Below are positions 1 through 6,148 of a stretch of 16,213 bases of DNA, in pieces. Within the stretch, counting starts at the first letter, position 1. Every line of letters begins with the position of its first letter. Below the pieces are notes generated by a model that was given only the letters and a program-made list of their open reading frames with translations, did no database searches and was not told where the DNA came from. Origin of the DNA: an uncultured Lachnospiraceae bacterium (GTDB lineage: Bacteria; Bacillota; Clostridia; Lachnospirales; Lachnospiraceae); NCBI GenBank assembly GCA_937950565.1, contig CALFCS010000137.1, positions 1 to 16,213 on the forward strand. The letters run 5' to 3'. The translations under genes and the position numbers were made by a program.

Positions 1-853
1 TGATAACCTTCGCATAGCATCCGCCTTCAAAGTTAAATACACCGTTGTCATCCCAGCCGTGCTCATCATCACCGATAAGAAGACGCTTCGGATCTGTTGA
101 CAGGGTTGTCTTACCTGTACCGGAAAGACCGAAGAAGATTGCTGTGTTTTCACCATTCATATCTGTATTTGCAGAACAGTGCATAGAAGCAATACCCTTA
201 AGTGGCAGATAGTAGTTCATCATAGAGAACATACCTTTTTTCATTTCTCCGCCGTACCATGTGTTAACGATAACCTGTTCACGAGTTGTAATGTTGAACA
301 TTGCTGCAGTCTCAGAATTCAGGCCTAATTCTTTGTAGTTTTCAACTTTTGCTTTAGAAGCATTGTATACAACAAAATCCGGCTCGAAGTTCTCAAGCTC
401 TTCATCTGTAGGACGGATGAACATGTTCTTAACAAAGTGAGCCTGCCATGCAACCTCAACGATAAAACGAATTGCCATACGTGTGTCTTTGTTTGTACCG
501 CAGAAAGCATCTACAACAAAAAGTCTCTTATTGGAAAGCTCTTTCAGTGCGATGTCTTTTACTGCATCCCATGCTTCCTGTGAAGCCGGGTGATTGTCAT
601 TCTTGTATTCATCAGAAGTCCACCATACAGTGTCCTTGGAGTTCTCGTCCATGACGATGAACTTATCTTTAGGTGAACGACCTGTATAAATACCAGTCAT
701 TACGTTAACAGCGCCAAGTTCGCTTACCTGTCCTTTTTCATAACCCTCTAAGTCTGCCTTTGTTTCTTCTTCAAATAACATCTCAAAAGAAGGGTTGTGC
801 ACGATTTCTGTAGTTCCAGTAATACCATACTTGCTTAAATTAATCTCTGCCAA
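1..853 (-). CDS. pckA: Phosphoenolpyruvate carboxykinase (ATP), N-terminal part, cut by window edge
   Basis: ATP-dependent PEP carboxykinase interconverts oxaloacetate plus ATP and PEP plus CO2 in the cytosol; in gut anaerobes it often runs toward oxaloacetate. The first 284 codons are present; the family is usually about 530-540 residues, so the C-terminal half lies beyond position 1. Visible motifs are the substrate-binding TGRSPKDKF (57-65), WYGGEMKKG (199-207), the metal-ligand His225 in SMHCSAN, the kinase-1a P-loop GLSGTGKTTL (242-251) and the metal-binding DDEHGWDD (262-269). The start is inferred as TTG at 853-851, because the N-terminus MAEINLSKYGITG fits the family and no in-frame ATG lies upstream. 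The Shine-Dalgarno AAGAGG (870-865) stands 11 nt before it. An ATG-TAA start-stop lies between the two. Transcribed divergently from the NifX-like gene. Identity is very secure; the start is fairly secure. Confidence 0.97.
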   Translation of the reverse strand, partial: MAEINLSKYGITGTTEIVHNPSFEMLFEEETKADLEGYEKGQVSELGAVNVMTGIYTGRSPKDKFIVMDENSKDTVWWTSDEYKNDNHPASQEAWDAVKDIALKELSNKRLFVVDAFCGTNKDTRMAIRFIVEVAWQAHFVKNMFIRPTDEELENFEPDFVVYNASKAKVENYKELGLNSETAAMFNITTREQVIVNTWYGGEMKKGMFSMMNYYLPLKGIASMHCSANTDMNGENTAIFFGLSGTGKTTLSTDPKRLLIGDDEHGWDDNGVFNFEGGCYAKVI

Positions 854-906
854 TTTACATCAAACCTCTTTTCTTTAATATTTGCCCAACAGGAGGGCCT
901 TATTCT

Positions 907-976
907 ACCATTTCTAAGGGAAATGGTGTCTATAAAGTCTCATATCATATTATACATAATAAAATAATAAAATCAA
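907..976 (-). promoter_or_regulatory. pckA promoter and leader hairpin
   Basis: On the minus strand there is TTGATT (976-971), a 16-nt spacer and a perfect TATAAT (954-949). Transcription would start near 942 and give a leader of about 90 nt. The leader holds an 8-bp perfect hairpin, arms 907-914 and 920-927 with a 5-nt loop, and a smaller GCCC/GGGC hairpin around 884-898. No T-tract follows either, so they are not typical terminators. The promoter is inferred from motifs only. Confidence 0.6.
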
Positions 977-1030
977 TAAAATCCGAAAGAAATCGTTAAA
1001 AAATTTTCAATTTGTGTTACCATTCACGGA

Positions 1031-1059
1031 TTGTGTTTGGCAGAAAATCGTGGTATACT
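1031..1059 (+). promoter_or_regulatory. Promoter of the NifX-like/bacteriohemerythrin pair
   Basis: TTGTGT (1031-1036), a 17-nt spacer and TATACT (1054-1059) preceded by TGG resemble a sigma-A promoter. The predicted start near 1066 leaves a leader of about 43 nt before the ATG at 1109. No other promoter-like pair was seen before the hemerythrin gene, so both genes are probably expressed from here. Confidence 0.6.
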
Positions 1060-1108
1060 TTTTTATACATTATATGATTTCAATAGACAGGAGAAGGGAG
1101 TTGAAAAA

Positions 1109-1519
1109 ATGAGAATTGCCGTTACTTATGAAGATGGACAAATATTCCAGCATTTTGGCCATACGGCACAATTTAAATTTTATGATGTAGAGGACGGCCA
1201 GGTTACAGAAGAACAGATTGCAGATACCAATGGGCAGGGACATGGCGCTCTGGCTGGTTTTCTTTTGAACGCAAATGTAGAGGTTCTTATCTGCGGCGGT
1301 ATTGGAGGCGGAGCACAGGCGGCATTATCTGAGGCTGGTATCCGTCTTTTTGGCGGAGTGTCAGGAAGTGCAGACGATGCAGTAAAAGCTTATCTTGCAG
1401 GGGAACTGGCATATAATCCTGATGTACATTGCAGTCATCATGAGCATCATGAAGGACATGGGCAGTGTGGTGAAAATAAACATGGCTGCGCTGGCAGCGG
1501 CGAACATTGTAATCAATAA
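1109..1519 (+). CDS. NifX/NifB-C-like (dinitrogenase Fe-Mo cofactor family) protein with His/Cys-rich tail
   Basis: A 136-residue protein of the dinitrogenase iron-molybdenum cofactor (NifX/NifB C-terminal/NafY) fold, whose members bind metal-cofactor precursors. Residues 1-100 form the domain: MRIAVTYEDG at the start, an HFGH motif (15-18), and a glycine-rich ICGGIGGGA stretch (61-69). Residues 105-136 form a tail with 8 His and 4 Cys, probably a metal-binding appendage. The frame is open upstream to 1031, but the start at 1109 is preferred because GGAGAAGGGAG (1090-1100) sits just before it and the homologous sequence begins at MRIAV. It lies 26 nt ahead of the hemerythrin gene, probably in one transcript. 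No nif genes are visible, so nitrogen fixation is not implied. The family assignment is secure; the role is unknown. Confidence 0.88.
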   Translation: MRIAVTYEDGQIFQHFGHTAQFKFYDVEDGQVTEEQIADTNGQGHGALAGFLLNANVEVLICGGIGGGAQAALSEAGIRLFGGVSGSADDAVKAYLAGELAYNPDVHCSHHEHHEGHGQCGENKHGCAGSGEHCNQ

Positions 1520-1545
1520 TACAAGAAGAAAGGGGATACCAAGAT

Positions 1546-1968
1546 ATGACTATAGAATTTGATGCAAGTCTGGTAACAGGAAATGAGACGATTGATGCGC
1601 AGCATAAGGAGCTGATTGAGCGGATTGCAAAGCTGATTACCTGCTGTGAACAGAACGGAGGAAAGCTGGAAGCAATTAAAGTGCTGGATTTCCTGAGTGA
1701 TTATGTGGAATACCATTTTTCAGCAGAGGAGAAGCTTCAGGAAGAGGCAGAGTATCCGGGAATTGCAGAGCACAAAGAAAAGCATGCGGAATTTAAGCAG
1801 GCTGTGAAGGAGCTCTATGAGATGCTCGAAGAGGTCGAGGGACCGACAGAAGAATTTGTAAACGCAGTAAAGAAAAATGTGCTTGACTGGCTGCTTGTTC
1901 ATATTAAAGGATTTGACTGTTCAGTAGCTTCATATATTAATATGAAATCAGAGCCGAACATGATTTAG
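1546..1968 (+). CDS. Bacteriohemerythrin
   Basis: A 140-residue soluble four-helix hemerythrin-like protein that binds O2, or related ligands, at a non-heme di-iron centre. All expected ligands are in register: His20 (DAQH), His57 and Glu61 (YHFSAEE), His76 and His80 (EHKEKH), His119 (LVHI) and Asp124. The length matches single-domain bacteriohemerythrins, and there is no fused signalling domain or signal peptide. A Shine-Dalgarno-like AAAGGGG (1529-1535) lies 10 nt before the ATG. It is probably co-transcribed with the preceding NifX-like gene and followed by a terminator. A role in oxygen or NO scavenging or sensing, or iron storage, in an anaerobe is inferred. Cys33, Cys34 and Cys125 are extra and of unknown meaning. 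Confidence 0.95.
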   Translation: MTIEFDASLVTGNETIDAQHKELIERIAKLITCCEQNGGKLEAIKVLDFLSDYVEYHFSAEEKLQEEAEYPGIAEHKEKHAEFKQAVKELYEMLEEVEGPTEEFVNAVKKNVLDWLLVHIKGFDCSVASYINMKSEPNMI

Positions 1969-1981
1969 TAAATGGATTCTT

Positions 1982-2020
1982 AAAAGCCATACCATCCGGA
2001 GTCGGAGGTATGGCTTTTTA
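1982..2020 (+). terminator. Rho-independent terminator after bacteriohemerythrin
   Basis: A 12-bp perfect stem, AAAAGCCATACC (1982-1993) with its complement at 2007-2018, encloses a 13-nt loop. The T residues after GGC (TTTTT) complete the signal. It closes the NifX-like/hemerythrin unit, and the group II intron remnant begins directly after it. Confidence 0.9.
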
Positions 2021-2623
2021 TAGTGTGCCAAGCTTGACCACAACAATATCTCGGTTTCACGTTTCTTAATCATAATGGTACATGGAAAGTAAGACCGACC
2101 AATGAAAAGAAAAAGAAACTGAGACAGAAATTGAGCGAATATCTGAAACGAGGTAAGGCAATTGCGAGACCTTTAGCAGTTACGATTAAGCGTATAAATG
2201 AAATTACTCGAGGGTGGATAAATTACTTCAGAATAGGAATGATGAAAACTTTCATGGAAGAGTTTGGGGAATGGCTAAGACACAAGATAAGAGTTATCAT
2301 CTTGAAACAATGGAAAAGACCAAAAACGATTTACAGAAATCTTGCATTTCTTAGCAGAAAATACAAATGTGGATTTACGCATGAAGATGTTTTCAAAGTT
2401 GCGAACTCACGCCTTGGTTGGTACAAACGCAGTGGAATGCATGTTGTAAACTTCATACTAAGTCCAGATTTACTTGAAAATAAAATAAAGGACGGAGCAG
2501 GGTTGCTCAATCCTCTATTTTATTACCTGAGTAATGTTGGAATATAAATTGTAGAGCCGTATACGAGACCCGTACGTACGGTTCAATGGGAGGGGCGAAA
2601 ATTTTATTTTCCCTCTACCCTAT
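2021..2623 (+). mobile_element. 3' remnant of a group II intron (maturase C-terminus, domains V and VI)
   Basis: The right boundary is supported by intron RNA. Domain V (2554-2584) has paired arms GAGCCGTA and TACGGTTC, including the catalytic AGC triad, an inner TACG/CGTA stem and a CG bulge. Domain VI (2588-2620) pairs GGG and AGGG with CCCT and CCC, leaving A2617 as the likely branch-point adenosine six bases before the putative 3' end ...CCCTAT at 2623. The left boundary is uncertain, between the terminator at 2020 and the first maturase-like codon at 2038. The 5' intron end, domains I-III and most of the reverse transcriptase are absent, so the element is presumably immobile. The domain V apical loop is a 5-nt AGACC rather than a GNRA tetraloop, which suggests decay. 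Position right after a terminator resembles the target preference known for class IIC introns, but the class was not proven. Confidence 0.82.
2038..2547 (+). pseudogene. Group II intron reverse transcriptase/maturase, C-terminal fragment
   Basis: The frame is open from 2038, just after a TGA, to 2547 and encodes about 169 residues. It begins with the end of the reverse transcriptase region (YLGFTF), then VRPT and a lysine-rich linker, then the maturase-specific X domain with RGWINYFR and WKQWKRPKT, ending before domain V. Intact intron proteins are usually 400-600 residues, so all RT catalytic motifs, including the YxDD box, are missing. Homology begins well before the TTG at 2131, so that codon is not a natural start. 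No Shine-Dalgarno sequence precedes it. It is probably not translated into a working protein. Confidence 0.88.
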
Positions 2624-2637
2624 TTCTTTATTAAATC

Positions 2638-3615
2638 TTATCCCACATGACGTTCAAATTTATGAAATCCAAGAATTTCTTCAATACGCTTCATCGCGTC
2701 ATCAGGTATTACAAGACCGCTTGCTTTGATATTATTTTCCAGCTGGGAAGGCCGACTTGCACCAGCAATGACACTACTGATTTCGGGATGTTGCAGAATC
2801 CATGCAATCGATAAAATTGCAAGATTAGTGCCCAGTTCGTCAGCTACTTTGGAAAGAGCGTCAACAATTGCAAGGTTTTCATCAGTAAGCAGCTCGTTAA
2901 TCTGCCTGTCTGCCTGATGGGTCGCACGTGATCCGTCCGGATAAGGCTGTCCTTTTTTATATTTCCCGGTAAGAAGTCCCTGGGAGAGTGGAGAAAAAGA
3001 AGTAATTCCGATACCATATTTCTGGCAGGTATCCATGATCTCGTGTTCAATATAGCGGTCTACGAGATTATATTGCGGCTGGATGACGGAAATCGGATAT
3101 AGATGATAACGCTCGATAATTTTCTCTGCTTCCTCAATCCTTGCACTGCCCCATTCTTCACTGACACCATAATAAAGGACCTTTCCTTGGGCGACCAGAT
3201 CACTCATGGCGCGCAAGGTTTCCTCTAAGGGAGTATTTTCGTCATAGCGGTGGCAATAGTACAAATCCAGGTAGTCAAGCTTCATGTTTTTTAAAGACTG
3301 CTCACAGTTTTCAAAAATATGCTTTCTGGAAAGCCCTCTATCATTCACCCCGTCCCCGGTTGGAAAATATACTTTGCTGGAAATAACCAATTCTTGTCTT
3401 GGATACTCTTTTAAAACTTTTCCCAAAAATTTTTCCGCGGCGCCGCCACTGTATGCATCGGCACAGTCATAAAAATTAATACCATTTTCGTATGCCAGTT
3501 TTACAGTCTCTTTAGCGATGTCTTCCTGAGTGCTTCCCTTTAAGTCGGTCATCCAGCTTCCAAGAGAGATTTCACTGATTTTTAATCCTGCTTTTCCTAA
3601 ATTACGATATTTCAT
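2638..3615 (-). CDS. Aldo/keto reductase (AKR6, Kv-beta-like family)
   Basis: A 325-residue cytosolic (alpha/beta)8-barrel NADPH-dependent oxidoreductase that reduces carbonyl groups; the physiological substrate is not deducible. The catalytic tetrad is complete: Asp50 and Tyr55 (YDCADAY), Lys81 (SSKVYF) and His122 (YYCHRYD). The NDRGLSRKHI motif and the C-terminal VIAGASRPSQLENN cofactor-binding region match the Kv-beta/YghZ-like AKR6 group. The start at 3615 is chosen over an in-frame ATG at 3630 because GGAGGAC lies between the two at normal spacing for the downstream codon. It is transcribed in the same direction as the LacI-type regulator upstream, across 154 nt that contain a promoter and two operator-like repeats. 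Regulation by that LacI protein is inferred. Confidence 0.94.
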   Translation of the reverse strand: MKYRNLGKAGLKISEISLGSWMTDLKGSTQEDIAKETVKLAYENGINFYDCADAYSGGAAEKFLGKVLKEYPRQELVISSKVYFPTGDGVNDRGLSRKHIFENCEQSLKNMKLDYLDLYYCHRYDENTPLEETLRAMSDLVAQGKVLYYGVSEEWGSARIEEAEKIIERYHLYPISVIQPQYNLVDRYIEHEIMDTCQKYGIGITSFSPLSQGLLTGKYKKGQPYPDGSRATHQADRQINELLTDENLAIVDALSKVADELGTNLAILSIAWILQHPEISSVIAGASRPSQLENNIKASGLVIPDDAMKRIEEILGFHKFERHVG

Positions 3616-3641
3616 TTTAATGTCCTCCATACATGAAAAGA

Positions 3642-3651
3642 TAAACGTTTA
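3642..3651. promoter_or_regulatory. CG-centred palindrome, candidate LacI-family operator
   Basis: TAAACGTTTA is a perfect 10-bp palindrome centred on CG, the hallmark of LacI-family operators, whose hinge helices insert at a central CpG. Outer bases extend it imperfectly to 14 bp. It lies about 27 nt upstream of the aldo/keto reductase start and downstream of its predicted promoter, consistent with roadblock repression. The regulator adjacent is LacI-type. No binding evidence exists. Confidence 0.45.
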
Positions 3652-3666
3652 CCTTATTGGAATTAA

Positions 3667-3710
3667 GATTTGCCAAACACAGATGCAGAGCTCTTTTGTC
3701 CTGGCAAATC
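3667..3710. repeat. 9-bp inverted repeat between lacI-type gene and aldo/keto reductase
   Basis: GATTTGCCA (3667-3675) and TGGCAAATC (3702-3710) are perfect inverted arms separated by 26 nt, with an AGAGCTCT palindrome in the middle. The repeat starts about 8 nt after the predicted transcription start of the aldo/keto reductase. It could be an operator, an RNA hairpin in the leader, or a weak terminator for the regulator gene; the minus-strand bases that follow are not a good T-tract. Confidence 0.5.
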
Positions 3711-3724
3711 TTTCATTTGATTTT

Positions 3725-3753
3725 AGTTTATTGTATCATTTTATAATTGTCAA
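3725..3753 (-). promoter_or_regulatory. Promoter of the aldo/keto reductase gene
   Basis: Minus-strand TTGACA (3753-3748) is a consensus -35 box, followed by a 17-nt spacer and TAAACT (3730-3725). It lies just downstream of the regulator stop codon, so the reductase can be transcribed separately from the regulator. Motif-based inference. Confidence 0.6.
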
Positions 3754-3769
3754 ATGCTTTTTTGAAAAA

Positions 3770-4780
3770 TCAGAAACTTCCTCTTTCAATGAGTTCGTGG
3801 GGGAGAATGATATGGCTGAGTTCTGTTCCATTTTCCACGTGGTCTATGAGCATTTGGGAAGCTCTTCGCCCCATTTCATAAACATTTTGTCTGACGGTGG
3901 TAAGCTCCGGATATATATATTTGGAAATATAGATGTCATCAAATCCCATAATTTTAATATCCTGAGGAATTCTTTTACCCGCTTTCTGACAGACATTCAT
4001 TGCCCCGATTGCAATCAAGTCATTTCCGCACAAGATACAATCTAAATTTTCCTCTTGTTTTAATAAGGCCATCGCTCCCATATTACCTGTTTCAACCTGA
4101 AAAGCCCCTGTATACAGTAATCTTTGGTCAAATTCGACATTACATTCTTTCAGACCATCCAGAAATCCTTTGTAGCGCTCTTTTGACGGGGATTGGGTGA
4201 TGTCAGCTGTTATGTAGCCAATCTGTTTACAGCCTTTGGAGACTGCAAATGCAGCAGCCTCTTTCATGGCCTGGTAGTTGTCAATCTGGACAACGCCGAT
4301 GCCGCTCTGGTTTTCTACTATTCGGTCAATTGCCACACATGGAATATGAAGTTCAGATAAAAATTTATTACTGGTTTCATAATTTGAGCTGATGTAAATA
4401 ATGCCATCTACCATTTTAGATATCAGCATTTCACGGAATCGTTCCTCCTGCACCGGATTGCTTTCCGTACTGCATAGAAATAAATTATAGCCCCGTTCAA
4501 ATGCTTCATCCTGTGCACCCTGAGCCATCTCCGGAAATGCATTGCCGATATTCGGAATCATAAGTCCGATGGTCCGGCTGGCGGCGTCCTTGAGGCTTCT
4601 TGCCATTTCATTCGGAATATATTCAAGTTCTTTAATAAGCTCCTGTACTCGTTGGCGGGTTTCTTCTGATATTTTCTGATCCTTTCCATTTACGATTTTG
4701 GATACAGTTGCAATAGATACATTTGCTGCAATTGCAACATCGGTTATTGTTGTACGCTTTTTCCTTTTATTCATTTTCAT
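3770..4780 (-). CDS. LacI family transcriptional regulator
   Basis: A 336-residue repressor-type regulator. Residues 11-34 form the helix-turn-helix (TITDVAIAANVSIATVSKIVNG); the hinge helix NEMARSLK (57-64) follows; residues about 70-336 are the periplasmic-binding-protein-like effector domain, with the typical LMIPNIGN opening and CGNDLIAIGAM and MGFDDI motifs. Typical LacI length. Two nearby starts are possible: ATG at 4780, whose AAGG box is very close, and ATG at 4774, which has about 9 nt spacing to the same box. The effector is not predictable. The gene downstream in the same direction is an aldo/keto reductase, with candidate operators between them, so local control is likely. It diverges from rubredoxin. 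Confidence 0.95.
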   Translation of the reverse strand: MKMNKRKKRTTITDVAIAANVSIATVSKIVNGKDQKISEETRQRVQELIKELEYIPNEMARSLKDAASRTIGLMIPNIGNAFPEMAQGAQDEAFERGYNLFLCSTESNPVQEERFREMLISKMVDGIIYISSNYETSNKFLSELHIPCVAIDRIVENQSGIGVVQIDNYQAMKEAAAFAVSKGCKQIGYITADITQSPSKERYKGFLDGLKECNVEFDQRLLYTGAFQVETGNMGAMALLKQEENLDCILCGNDLIAIGAMNVCQKAGKRIPQDIKIMGFDDIYISKYIYPELTTVRQNVYEMGRRASQMLIDHVENGTELSHIILPHELIERGSF

Positions 4781-4803
4781 AATCCTTCCCGCATTTATTA
4801 ATA

Positions 4804-4833
4804 ATTATAACATAGATTTTATAATTAAAACAA
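4804..4833 (-). promoter_or_regulatory. Promoter of the LacI-type regulator gene
   Basis: Minus-strand TTGTTT (4833-4828), an 18-nt spacer and TATAAT (4809-4804) form a plausible sigma-A promoter about 25 nt upstream of the gene. The region is very AT-rich, so chance matches are possible. Confidence 0.5.
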
Positions 4834-4848
4834 GGATATACATGTTTC

Positions 4849-4877
4849 TTGTAAAAGAAGATATAATATGATAGAAT
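4849..4877 (+). promoter_or_regulatory. Promoter of rubredoxin
   Basis: TTGTAA (4849-4854), a 17-nt spacer and TAGAAT (4872-4877) with an extended TG at 4869-4870 fit a sigma-A promoter. A TTGACG at 4891-4896 is a weaker alternative because no well-spaced -10 box follows it. Confidence 0.5.
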
Positions 4878-4940
4878 GAAGCGAAATAGTTTGACGAAAA
4901 ACTATATGTAGAAATCTAGTATATAAAGGAGGCATTGATT

Positions 4941-5096
4941 ATGAAATATGTATGTGATGTGTGTGGATGGATTTATGACGAGGAACTTGGCGATCCGGAA
5001 AATGGAATTGAGCCGGGTACAAAGTTCGAGGATTTGCCGGAGGATTTTGAGTGTCCTCTCTGCGGTGTTGGAAAAGATGATTTTTCAGAGGCATAA
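4941..5096 (+). CDS. Rubredoxin
   Basis: A 51-residue one-iron electron carrier. The four iron-ligating cysteines lie in the two knuckles YVCDVCGW (Cys5, Cys8) and FECPLCGV (Cys38, Cys41), with the family IYDEELGDPE and GIEPGTKFEDLP segments between. The length is normal for rubredoxin. A strong AAAGGAGG (4925-4932) lies 8 nt before the ATG. It acts in the cytosol, passing single electrons to partners such as rubrerythrin, flavodiiron proteins or other oxidoreductases; no dedicated partner is adjacent. A stable hairpin with a poor T-tract follows and then a YkgJ-like gene 73 nt on. The gene is short enough to be skipped by ORF length cut-offs. Confidence 0.97.
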   Translation: MKYVCDVCGWIYDEELGDPENGIEPGTKFEDLPEDFECPLCGVGKDDFSEA

Positions 5097-5099
5097 GAC

Positions 5100-5138
5100 A
5101 CAGAAGCTCCGGAAATCCCGGGGCTTCTGTTCTGTTAT
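5100..5138 (+). terminator. Hairpin after rubredoxin, probable weak terminator
   Basis: An 11-bp stem (5100-5110 with 5120-5130, one T-G pair) and a 9-nt loop start four bases after the stop codon. Only a broken T-run (TTCTGTTA) follows, so termination may be partial, allowing readthrough into the YkgJ-like gene, which lacks an obvious promoter. Confidence 0.6.
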
Positions 5139-5169
5139 GGGATACAGAGTAAGATAAAGGAGAAGGAGT

Positions 5170-5811
5170 ATGCGGCGGCAGATTGATTTGAATGAAGTGT
5201 CGGATGGAAGGAAGTATCACCGGGGCGATATGGCGAAGCTGGGGTGCGGAGACTGTGAGGGATGCAGTGCGTGCTGTCATGATATGGAAAGTGTGATATT
5301 AGATCCATGGGATGTGTACATGCTGACAACCGGGCTTTCCTGTATGGTAGGAGACCTGCTGGAGAAGTATATTGAACTCGGCGTAGAGGATGGACTCATT
5401 GTATTGAAGCTTAAGATGGACGGTCCGGATCATGCGTGTGGATTTTTAGATGAAGCAGGCAGATGCAGGATTCATGCGATACGTCCGGGAATCTGCAGAC
5501 TATTTCCGCTCGGGCGTGTATATGATGAGGATGGGGCGTTTTCCTATTTTTTGCAAATTCATGAATGCACGAAGGAAAAACGGACAAAGGTAAAAATAGA
5601 GAAATGGCTTGGTATCTCACAGATTACAAAATATGAGGCATATATCTGCAGATGGCATCGGTTTACTACCGAATTCCAAGAGAGATTTAAGGAGCTTACG
5701 GAGGAAGAACAGAAGAGACAGAACATCAGGATTTTAGAGCTGTTCTTCTTAATGCCTTATGAGAAAGCTGATTTTTATAAACAATTTGAAGAACGGATGC
5801 GCATGTTATAA
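5170..5811 (+). CDS. YkgJ-family (UPF0153) cysteine-cluster protein
   Basis: A 213-residue protein of the CxxCxxCC/YkgJ family, annotated as putative zinc- or iron-chelating or Fe-S oxidoreductase; no reaction is established. The N-terminal cluster GCGDCEGCSACC gives Cys26, 29, 32, 35 and 36. The later family motifs are ACGFLDEAGRCRIH (Cys90, Cys99) and RPGICRLFPLG (Cys109). Further cysteines lie at 133 and near YICRW. The C-terminal third is charged and helical without a recognised domain. AAAGGAG (5156-5162) lies 7 nt before the ATG. It sits between rubredoxin and a siroheme reductase-like gene, suggesting a metal or redox context, but this is inference. No membrane segment or signal peptide is seen. 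Confidence 0.88.
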   Translation: MRRQIDLNEVSDGRKYHRGDMAKLGCGDCEGCSACCHDMESVILDPWDVYMLTTGLSCMVGDLLEKYIELGVEDGLIVLKLKMDGPDHACGFLDEAGRCRIHAIRPGICRLFPLGRVYDEDGAFSYFLQIHECTKEKRTKVKIEKWLGISQITKYEAYICRWHRFTTEFQERFKELTEEEQKRQNIRILELFFLMPYEKADFYKQFEERMRML

Positions 5812-5867
5812 GAAGAGGATTTTTTGGGGAAGCTAAAAAGAGTAATTGAATCAGGAGGTGGAAATAG

Positions 5868-5990
5868 ATGCCGGAAAAATTACCAGAACCCCCAAAAAAG
5901 ACTTGGAAGGAACGTACTATTGCACTGGTGATTGTTGTTGCGGTAACAGTTATTGTTACTTTGGCAGTAAAAGGATTTTTTTACGCTTAA
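5868..5990 (+). CDS. Small single-span membrane protein (40 aa), function unknown
   Basis: A 40-codon ORF opens at an ATG preceded by a near-ideal AGGAGG (5853-5858) at 9 nt spacing. The product has a proline/lysine-rich N-terminus (MPEKLPEPPKKTWKER), then about 17 hydrophobic residues rich in Val and Ile (19-34), then KGFFYA. This predicts one transmembrane helix with the basic N-terminus inside. The strong ribosome-binding site and membrane-like composition argue that it is real. It lies 56 nt after the YkgJ-like gene and is followed by a perfect hairpin before the siroheme reductase. I do not recognise the family. Confidence 0.75.
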   Translation: MPEKLPEPPKKTWKERTIALVIVVAVTVIVTLAVKGFFYA

Positions 5991-6015
5991 CACAATAGGA
6001 GATTTGGAAGTTATG

Positions 6016-6047
6016 ATTTATCCCGGGCGGTATTTCCCGGGATAAAT
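6016..6047. repeat. 12-bp perfect inverted repeat/hairpin upstream of the siroheme reductase gene
   Basis: ATTTATCCCGGG (6016-6027) and CCCGGGATAAAT (6036-6047) are exact complements around an 8-nt loop. Neither strand has a T-tract after the stem, so it is not a canonical terminator, though it may end or stabilise the transcript of the 40-aa gene. It lies 45 nt upstream of the predicted -10 box of the next gene, so a role as a protein-binding site is also possible. Confidence 0.7.
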
Positions 6048-6088
6048 TGTAAATACAAGGAAATTTTGTGCTATTTTCCATCAAGATG

Positions 6089-6097
6089 TGTTAGAAT
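6089..6097 (+). promoter_or_regulatory. Extended -10 promoter of the siroheme reductase gene
   Basis: TGTTAGAAT (6089-6097) is an extended -10 element, like the TGATAGAAT before rubredoxin. No convincing -35 box is at 17 nt. Transcription would begin near 6104, leaving a leader of about 45 nt. Confidence 0.45.
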
Positions 6098-6148
6098 AAG
6101 AAAAATATATTTTGTTTGGTAGAGACACGAAGGTGAGGAGGAGAAGAG

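Noticed and set aside
1031..1108. A 26-residue N-terminal extension of the NifX-like protein
   Set aside because: It overlaps the predicted promoter, lacks a ribosome-binding site and precedes the family's usual start; the strong site is before 1109.
1109..1519. Evidence for a nitrogen-fixation cluster
   Set aside because: Only a stand-alone NifX-like domain is present; such proteins are common in non-fixing anaerobes and no nif structural genes are seen.
2131..2547. An intact 138-aa gene starting at TTG 2131
   Set aside because: Maturase-like sequence continues in frame upstream to 2038 and no ribosome-binding site precedes the TTG, so this is an internal codon of a truncated intron protein.
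2588..2620. Domain VI stem as a terminator for the aldo/keto reductase on the minus strand
   Set aside because: The pairing fits intron domain VI with a bulged A, and no T-tract follows on the minus strand.
4939..5329. Minus-strand ORFs of 113 and 64 codons across rubredoxin and the YkgJ-like gene
   Set aside because: They are antisense shadows of well-supported genes, have no family resemblance, and are low-complexity in composition.
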